Part shown: in pieces, positions 6,107 through 11,009 of the stretch | Position numbering within the stretch: position 1 is the stretch's first letter | Layout: every line of letters begins with the position of its first letter | Assembly (NCBI GenBank): GCA_002292925.1 | Contig: DBCF01000016.1 | Span: forward strand, 1,331 to 12,339 | Direction: 5' to 3' | DNA: 11,009 bases | Origin: Roseiflexaceae bacterium UBA965 | GTDB taxonomy: Bacteria > Chloroflexota > Chloroflexia > Chloroflexales > Roseiflexaceae | Program-made: the position numbers and the translations under genes | Notes under the pieces: model-generated | Told to the model about the DNA's origin: nothing | Seen by the model: the letters and a program-made list of their open reading frames with translations, nothing else | Databases searched by the model: none

Positions 6107-8586
6107 TGAACATACCACAACATACGCTTGCAACCCTAGAATTCCCGACGATTCGAGCCATGCTGGCTCGCCATACCAGTTTTTCGGCGTCACGCCAGCT
6201 TGCCGAAACCCTCGAACCAAGCATTGATGCCCATATCATCGGCATCGGACTCACACAAACCCGCGAAGCGCGGCATATCCTCGACGAAATCCCCGACCTC
6301 ACCATCGGGGCGGCTCGCGATGTGCGCGATGCCGTACATTTGGCCCAACGCGGTGGGGTACTCGATGCCCTCGTCCTGCGTGAAATCGCCTATACCCTCA
6401 GTGCGATGCGCCGACTACGCATCACCTTCAAAAAAATCGACACCAAACGCATCCCCGTCCTCGATGAATACATCCAACAGTTACCCACCCTCGTGCATAT
6501 CGAAGAACGCATCGACCATTCCATCAACACCGACGGCGAATTGCTCGATAGTGCCAGCCCCAAACTTGGCTCGTTGCGCAACGAAATCCGCACCACCATG
6601 GCGCGGGTCCAAGAGCGCCTACAACATATTGTTTCGTCGGGCCAATACGCCGATGCCCTCCAAGAAGCCATCGTCACCGTACGCAATGGCCGCTATGTAG
6701 TACCGGTCAAAGCCAGCCACAAACGGATGGTGCGCGGATTGGTGCATGACCAATCAGGCAAAGGTGTCACCCTCTATATCGAACCGTTGGTGGTAGTCGA
6801 ACTCAACAACAAACTGCGTGAACTGCAACTCGATGAAGCTGACGAAATTGCGCGCATCTTGGGGGAATTGTCAGATATGGTAGGTGCCCAAGGCACGTTT
6901 ATTCGCGCCGGAGTATCAGCCCTCGCAACCCTCGATTTTGCCTTTGCCAAAGCACGCTTTGCCGGTCATCTACGGGCCAGTGAACCGGTCATGATTGATG
7001 TGCTCAAAGGCCAAGATCCCGAAATTAAGCTCGTGAAAGCCCGTCATCCCTTGATTGATGCCAAAGTGGTCGTCCCAGTCGATGTGACCATGCCCCACCA
7101 AACCCGGATTTTGTTGATTACGGGGCCCAATACGGGTGGCAAAACGGTATCGCTCAAAACTACCGGTTTGTTGTCACTCATGGCGCAATCTGGTTTATTT
7201 ATCCCGGCAGCGGATGGCTCGATTTTACCAATTTTTGGGCGGATTTTTGCGGATATCGGTGATGAGCAAAGCATCGAACAAAGCCTGTCGACGTTTTCGT
7301 CACATATGACCAATATCATCAAAATTTTGCATAGCCTCGATAACTTCGTTGATCCGGCACCCTCTCAAATCAGAGCGGTAGGCGTCGAGCAATGGCAACC
7401 GATTGCGCCGGTATTTGCTGATGATTTGCCCGTGCTGATTTTGTTTGACGAGCTCGGTGCTGGTACTGACCCCATCGAAGGGTCGGCGCTGGCACGGTCC
7501 ATCATTGCGCATATTTTGACGCGTGGGGCGTTTGCAATTGCCACCACCCACTACGCCGAACTCAAGGCCTATGCCTATAGCACACCAGGTGTACAAAATG
7601 CGTCGGTCGAGTTTAATACCGAAACGTTGTCACCAACCTATCGCCTGTTGATTGGTGTGCCAGGGCGTTCTAATGCCTTGGCCATTGCCACACGCTTGGG
7701 ATTGGATGTGGCCATCATTGATGCAGCGCGCCAATCGTTGCCTGATCAAGAATTACACGTCGATACGCTACTGGCCGCCATCCAAAAAGAACGCCACGAT
7801 ACTGCGCAAGCCTTACAAAATGCCGAAAACTTGCGCCGTGAAGCAGACAATTTGCGCCAGCAAATGCAGGCCGAACGGCAGGCCATGGAAGTGCAACTCG
7901 AAAACGAGCGCCAAGCGGCCCAGCAACTCATCGAAGCCGAAGTCAAAGCGGTGCGGGCTGAGTTACGCCGGGTACGCGACGATGTCAATCAGGTGTCGGT
8001 ATCTAAAAAATGGATGGAAGAAGCACAGCAACGGGCCCAAGACGCCCAAGTCAAAGCCAGCGAACAACTCGCCAAGCAACGTCGCCCCCAAGCCCCTGCC
8101 CCCCAAGTCACCCACGCAGCACCCGCGCCACGGCCGCTCCAAGTGGGGGATGCGGTGTTTGTGCCGTCAGTGAATTTGACAGGGGATGTGGTGTCAATTG
8201 ATGAAGTCGATGACAGCGCCGAAGTGCAAGTTGGCGGATTCCGATTGACCGTCGTCCTCAGTGAGCTCCGCCCTGGCCAACGCAAAGAAACCAAGCCCGT
8301 CATGGCGCCACGCACCACCAACATTCCTGCAGTGCCCGACGTGGCACTCGAACTCGATGTGCGGGGATTGCGGGCGGTAGACGCCTGCGAACGCGTCGAC
8401 CGCTACATCGATGATGCCTGCCGTGCCGGATTGCCTTACGTACGGATTATCCATGGCAAAGGGCTCGGTGCATTACGCCAAGCACTCCGCGACCAACTCA
8501 AAGCCCAATCGCAAGTGAAATCATTTGAAGGTGGCGGCGCAAGTGGCGGCGAAGGGGTGACTGTTGTACACTTAAAGGAACGGTAG
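6106..8586 (+). CDS. mutS2: MutS2 ATPase/endonuclease
   Basis: MutS2, 826 residues against about 780 usual. It acts on DNA to suppress recombination and, in Bacillus, also on collided ribosomes. The order is an N-terminal core and clamp region (1-310), ATPase domain with Walker A GPNTGGKT (340-347), the GDEQSIEQSLSTFSSHM signature ending at residue 401, Walker B LILFDE (Asp448, Glu449) and TTHYAELKAYAY after it, a Gln/Glu/Ala/Arg coiled coil (about 555-660), a Pro/Ala linker (about 660-682), a KOW-like beta segment (683-727), and a C-terminal Smr nuclease domain with LDVRG (750-754) and HGKGLG (783-788). Between the signature and Walker B lie 42 residues where Bacillus MutS2 has about 14, an insertion of about 28 that accounts for most of the extra length. 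It lacks the MutS mismatch-recognition domain, as expected. The ATG overlaps the cvpA stop by one base. Confidence 0.96.
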   Translation: MNIPQHTLATLEFPTIRAMLARHTSFSASRQLAETLEPSIDAHIIGIGLTQTREARHILDEIPDLTIGAARDVRDAVHLAQRGGVLDALVLREIAYTLSAMRRLRITFKKIDTKRIPVLDEYIQQLPTLVHIEERIDHSINTDGELLDSASPKLGSLRNEIRTTMARVQERLQHIVSSGQYADALQEAIVTVRNGRYVVPVKASHKRMVRGLVHDQSGKGVTLYIEPLVVVELNNKLRELQLDEADEIARILGELSDMVGAQGTFIRAGVSALATLDFAFAKARFAGHLRASEPVMIDVLKGQDPEIKLVKARHPLIDAKVVVPVDVTMPHQTRILLITGPNTGGKTVSLKTTGLLSLMAQSGLFIPAADGSILPIFGRIFADIGDEQSIEQSLSTFSSHMTNIIKILHSLDNFVDPAPSQIRAVGVEQWQPIAPVFADDLPVLILFDELGAGTDPIEGSALARSIIAHILTRGAFAIATTHYAELKAYAYSTPGVQNASVEFNTETLSPTYRLLIGVPGRSNALAIATRLGLDVAIIDAARQSLPDQELHVDTLLAAIQKERHDTAQALQNAENLRREADNLRQQMQAERQAMEVQLENERQAAQQLIEAEVKAVRAELRRVRDDVNQVSVSKKWMEEAQQRAQDAQVKASEQLAKQRRPQAPAPQVTHAAPAPRPLQVGDAVFVPSVNLTGDVVSIDEVDDSAEVQVGGFRLTVVLSELRPGQRKETKPVMAPRTTNIPAVPDVALELDVRGLRAVDACERVDRYIDDACRAGLPYVRIIHGKGLGALRQALRDQLKAQSQVKSFEGGGASGGEGVTVVHLKER

Positions 8587-8609
8587 CGCGTCGGCTCCGC
8601 CCGCGTGCG

Positions 8610-8675
8610 TTTATTCCCATCGTTTCATTCGTTACAATTCATCACATCACCATACCGCACTCGTTTTGTTGGAGG
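8610..8675 (+). promoter_or_regulatory. promoter candidate and strong ribosome binding site before the LysM operon
   Basis: In the 95-bp gap after mutS2, TACAAT (8633-8638) has TTTATT (8610-8615) 17 bp upstream, a good -10 with a poor -35. GGAGG (8671-8675) lies six bases before GTG (8682) and fixes that unusual start codon. The GC-rich sequence just after the mutS2 stop can form a weak 5-bp hairpin, but it has no clear U run. Confidence 0.35.
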
Positions 8676-8681
8676 TACTGC

Positions 8682-9422
8682 GTGTCTCAAACCATCATTA
8701 ATGTATTATTGCTCGTTGCACTCATACTCCCCTTTGTGGGGGCACTCGTGTTGCGGATTCTGAGCCGCATCGCAACCCCACAAGTCACCGTCGTCGTTGC
8801 CGCAATTACTGCGATAATTATTGTGAGTGCCGTACTAAGTTTGGCGAACATTAGTATTGGTAGCCTGCGGATCGCAAATCTCACCTTGCTCCTGCCGGTT
8901 GCACCAGCTGTTGATCGCCCCGTTGATATATCGAGTGATATTCTCGATGCCGAACTCAATAGTGATAACGGCACCCCAACAGTTGTCCCCGATGTAACCA
9001 TTACACCGAGTCCCACGATTGTGCCAACGGTCATGCCTACCATCGGGATTAGTGATACCATCACGCTCACCGATACCACCACGCTCACTGATACCACTAT
9101 ACTCACCGATACCACTATGCTCACTGATACTACCACTTTGACTGATACCACTACATTGCCTGATACCACCACAATTGCCACCCCCGAACCGACGACAGCG
9201 GCACCAGTAGCCACTGCAGAACCGACGGTGATAGCAAGAATCACCGAAGTGTCGATTCCAACGGTATCCGTCAAAACACGGAAATATTTCGTTGAGCCAG
9301 GTGATACATTACTCTCGATTGCAGCCAAGTTTAATCTCACCGTCCAACAAATCGAAGACGTAAACCCATATCTACAAAATCCTGATAATCTCATCGTCGG
9401 ACAGGAGCTTGATATCCCATGA
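8682..9422 (+). CDS. membrane-anchored LysM protein with Thr/Asp repeat linker
   Basis: This 246-residue protein starts at GTG behind a perfect GGAGG. Two membrane helices (about 5-25 and 36-56) are joined by an Arg-containing loop that should be cytoplasmic, placing both ends outside. The exposed part has a Pro/Thr-rich stretch (97-124), six and a half copies of a DTTTLT hexapeptide (125-164), another Pro/Thr/Ala stretch, and a C-terminal LysM domain (about 201-246) with YFVEPGDTLLSIAAKF, NP and an ending of the LxVGQxLxIP type. LysM domains bind N-acetylglucosamine-containing glycans such as peptidoglycan. No catalytic domain is present, so it is probably a glycan-binding anchor or partner of the following genes. 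Its stop overlaps the next start (ATGA), so expression is coupled. The overall protein family is not one I can name. Confidence 0.8.
   Translation: MSQTIINVLLLVALILPFVGALVLRILSRIATPQVTVVVAAITAIIIVSAVLSLANISIGSLRIANLTLLLPVAPAVDRPVDISSDILDAELNSDNGTPTVVPDVTITPSPTIVPTVMPTIGISDTITLTDTTTLTDTTILTDTTMLTDTTTLTDTTTLPDTTTIATPEPTTAAPVATAEPTVIARITEVSIPTVSVKTRKYFVEPGDTLLSIAAKFNLTVQQIEDVNPYLQNPDNLIVGQELDIP
9054..9173 (+). repeat. 18-bp tandem repeat inside the LysM gene
   Basis: Six complete 18-bp units plus a 12-bp partial unit follow the pattern GATACCACCACGCTCACC, with mostly third-base differences between copies. Each unit encodes the hexapeptide DTTTLT or a close variant (DTITLT, DTTILT, DTTMLT, DTTTLP). 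The period keeps the reading frame, so copy-number change would alter linker length without breaking the gene. Silent divergence shows the array is not a very recent expansion. Confidence 0.9.
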
Positions 9423-9907
9423 GCGAGCCACTCCAACTAACAATGACGACATCGATTCGTGACACACTCGCAGCCGCCCAACTCTATCAAACCACCACCA
9501 TGAAGCATCGCATCTATCAAGCGGTCGCAGGGGTATTGTTTGTACTCGCCCTTTGGCAGGGGTTTAGCACGAGCTTTGGTGGCAATCAGCTCATGTTGAT
9601 TGTCATTGCATTATTATTGGCAATCGATCCCGTGCCACTCATCTTGATGGTGATGAGTAGTTTCAACAAACCAGATGCCACGACGACCCTGCATATTGAC
9701 GACAATGGCGTCACGCGTCTGCTTGGTGAACGTACGGCGTTGGTACCGTGGGCGAAACTCAACCGGATCATCGAAAATCAGCGCTATGTGTTGTTAGTAG
9801 CAGGATCATGGAATTATATTGTGATTCCGCAACGATCATTTACCACGCCGCAACACAAATCAACATTTGTCCAACTGATTAATACGCATCTCAAGGTTAG
9901 CAAGTAA
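9419..9907 (+). CDS. YcxB-like two-helix membrane protein
   Basis: This 162-residue protein has two membrane helices (about 34-51 and 57-80) followed by a domain of about 75 residues of the YcxB-like C-terminal type. Hallmarks are IDDNGV (93-98), VPWAKLNRIIE (109-119) with the conserved Trp111, a hydrophobic strand, and IPQRSF (136-141). The function of the family is unknown; the domain resembles a PH-like beta fold and is predicted cytoplasmic. The ATG lies within the stop of the LysM gene (ATGA, four-base overlap), with AGGAG 11 bases upstream. Its TAA shares a base with the ATG of the deacetylase gene. Being locked between two LysM-protein genes suggests a role in the same envelope process, possibly as a membrane partner, but this is inference. 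Confidence 0.65.
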   Translation: MSEPLQLTMTTSIRDTLAAAQLYQTTTMKHRIYQAVAGVLFVLALWQGFSTSFGGNQLMLIVIALLLAIDPVPLILMVMSSFNKPDATTTLHIDDNGVTRLLGERTALVPWAKLNRIIENQRYVLLVAGSWNYIVIPQRSFTTPQHKSTFVQLINTHLKVSK

Positions 9908-10950
9908 TGCATCGCTGGGTGCTCACAATCCTCATATTGATTACCATTAGCATGGTTGTTGCCGCCACACTGCAAGTGTGGCGGTTAACACAAGTGGCAG
10001 AAATCACGCCGACCACCCCAGCGACAGCCACCAGCAGTCCCAGTACACAGCCACCACTCACGATGACGATCCAGCCTAGTGCGACCCCTCCCGCTGCCGC
10101 CACACACACAGCCACGGTCACGGTATCGCCCACTGCAATCCCTACGCCGACCCCATTCCCAAGCCCCCAAGCCTACATCGCCTATCGTGTCCGGAGTGGT
10201 GACACACTTGCCGTAATCGCCCAAGCTAGTGGCAGTACTCCGGCGTATATTGCGGCGTTCAATCGTTTTAGTGGCGAGCCAGAAACATCCCGGCCATTAA
10301 TCATCCCCCAGCTCGATGCCAAAGCGAGCACCATTACCAGCCAAGCTATTTTGGTGCAACGGGGCGCCAATCGATCTGCGGTAGCCCTGACATTTGATGC
10401 CGGTGCCGATAGCACACCCACCACCGCAATCCTCGATACATTAGCACTTCACCATGTGCACGTGACATTTTTTCTCACGGGAGATTGGGTCCAAAAAAAC
10501 CCTGATTTGACGCGACGTATTATCGCTGATGGTCATGAAGTCGCCAACCATTCCCAGACCCATCCCGATTTTCGCCAACTCGATGATACCGCCATTACCA
10601 GCGAACTGCACCAGATGGCACAGGCGTTTTTTGATGCCACAGGTATTTGGCCGGCACCCTACTTTCGCCCCCCCTTTGGTGCCTACGACGAACGCGTCTT
10701 GCGCACCGTCATCGCCAACGGCTACTTGCCGATTTTTTGGACACTCGATAGCCTAGATTCGGTCGGCGAAACCAAAAGTGCCGACTTTATCGTTGATCGC
10801 CTCACCAATACCCTCGCACCCAACCAGCTCAACGGCGCGATTTTGCTCTGTCATATCGGCAACGCATCGACGGCCGAGGCATTACCACGCATCCTCGACG
10901 AATTTGCCAAACGGGGCATCATCGTCACGACTCTTTCACAAATTCTCTAA
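9907..10950 (+). CDS. membrane-anchored LysM polysaccharide deacetylase (NodB/CE4)
   Basis: This 347-residue protein has an N-terminal signal anchor (5-25), a long Thr/Pro/Ala linker (33-88), a LysM domain (about 90-136, with YRVRSGDTLAVIAQ), and a NodB carbohydrate-esterase-4 domain (about 157-347). Motif 1 is TFDAGAD (162-168), a variant of TFDDG common in bacterial CE4 proteins. Motif 2 is NHSQTH with metal-binding His215 and His219. Motif 3 is RPPFGAYD (254-261). WTLDS (278-282) and LLCH with His316 complete the active site. It should remove acetyl groups from N-acetylated glycans outside the membrane, with peptidoglycan as the likely substrate because of the LysM domain; other N-acetyl glycans are possible. 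Its ATG shares one base with the stop of the YcxB-like gene. It is the last gene of the three-gene operon; 10951-11009 shows no clear terminator or gene. Confidence 0.93.
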   Translation: MHRWVLTILILITISMVVAATLQVWRLTQVAEITPTTPATATSSPSTQPPLTMTIQPSATPPAAATHTATVTVSPTAIPTPTPFPSPQAYIAYRVRSGDTLAVIAQASGSTPAYIAAFNRFSGEPETSRPLIIPQLDAKASTITSQAILVQRGANRSAVALTFDAGADSTPTTAILDTLALHHVHVTFFLTGDWVQKNPDLTRRIIADGHEVANHSQTHPDFRQLDDTAITSELHQMAQAFFDATGIWPAPYFRPPFGAYDERVLRTVIANGYLPIFWTLDSLDSVGETKSADFIVDRLTNTLAPNQLNGAILLCHIGNASTAEALPRILDEFAKRGIIVTTLSQIL

Positions 10951-11009
10951 TGGCCATGTGTTATTGATGTTTTTTGCGCATTAAAATCACCTATCAATGA
11001 AAAAATGCA

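Noticed and set aside
8586..8614. Intrinsic terminator after mutS2
   Set aside because: Only a 5-bp GC stem with a wobble pair and an 11-base loop can be drawn, followed by GCGTTTATT, which is too weak to call.
8687..9436. Long open frame of about 249 codons on the minus strand opposite the LysM gene
   Set aside because: It mirrors the repeat-rich plus-strand gene and translates to a low-complexity Val/Ser-rich protein. The plus-strand gene has a perfect ribosome binding site, membrane helices and a LysM domain.
10958..11009. Terminator or new gene start at the right edge
   Set aside because: The T-run at about 10971-10976 has no stable stem before it, and ATGAAAAAATGC at 10997 has no ribosome binding site and is cut off by the window end.

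Overview
The window looks like chromosomal DNA of a free-living bacterium of roughly 50% GC. A Chloroflexota-type (Herpetosiphon-like) host is my best guess. It rests on the mutS2-cvpA pair, the extracytoplasmic LysM proteins with long Thr/Pro linkers, and a LysM-carrying polysaccharide deacetylase. None of these is diagnostic, so the taxonomic call is weak. I see no rRNA, tRNA, CRISPR array, insertion sequence or phage gene.

Left part (1-4105, all real genes on the minus strand). The first 83 bases probably hold the 5' end of a leftward gene that leaves the window. A 383-bp gap (84-466) follows; it contains a decayed-looking remnant of the start of an asparaginase gene and a long hairpin just past the end of the ABC operon. 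Then come two ABC half-transporters, read leftward from 4105: first one with a degenerate ATPase site, then one with a canonical site. The residue pattern is that of heterodimeric (TM287/288, BmrCD, LmrCD type) exporters.

Centre (4106-5441). A 391-bp divergent intergenic region separates the ABC operon from a plus-strand isoaspartyl peptidase/asparaginase gene of the Ntn-hydrolase family. It contains outward-facing promoter candidates for both genes, an 8-bp inverted repeat overlapping the -35 element on the asparaginase side, and a long, possibly structured leader with a well-placed Shine-Dalgarno sequence. The 22 bp around the asparaginase start codon are repeated exactly at 199-220, on the far side of the ABC operon.

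Right part (5552-10950, all plus strand). cvpA and mutS2 overlap by one base (TAATG). MutS2 has all expected domains and an extra segment of about 28 residues in its ATPase core. After 95 bp, a new operon of three overlapping genes begins: a membrane-anchored LysM protein with an 18-bp tandem repeat, a small two-helix YcxB-like membrane protein, and a membrane-anchored LysM/NodB polysaccharide deacetylase. The ATGA and TAATG junctions indicate coupled expression. Together with the LysM domains, this suggests a cell-envelope glycan-binding and modifying module.

I found no clearly new defence or mobile system. The items most worth a second look are the duplicated asparaginase start flanking the ABC operon, the MutS2 insertion, the divergent regulatory region, and the LysM-YcxB-LysM/NodB operon.
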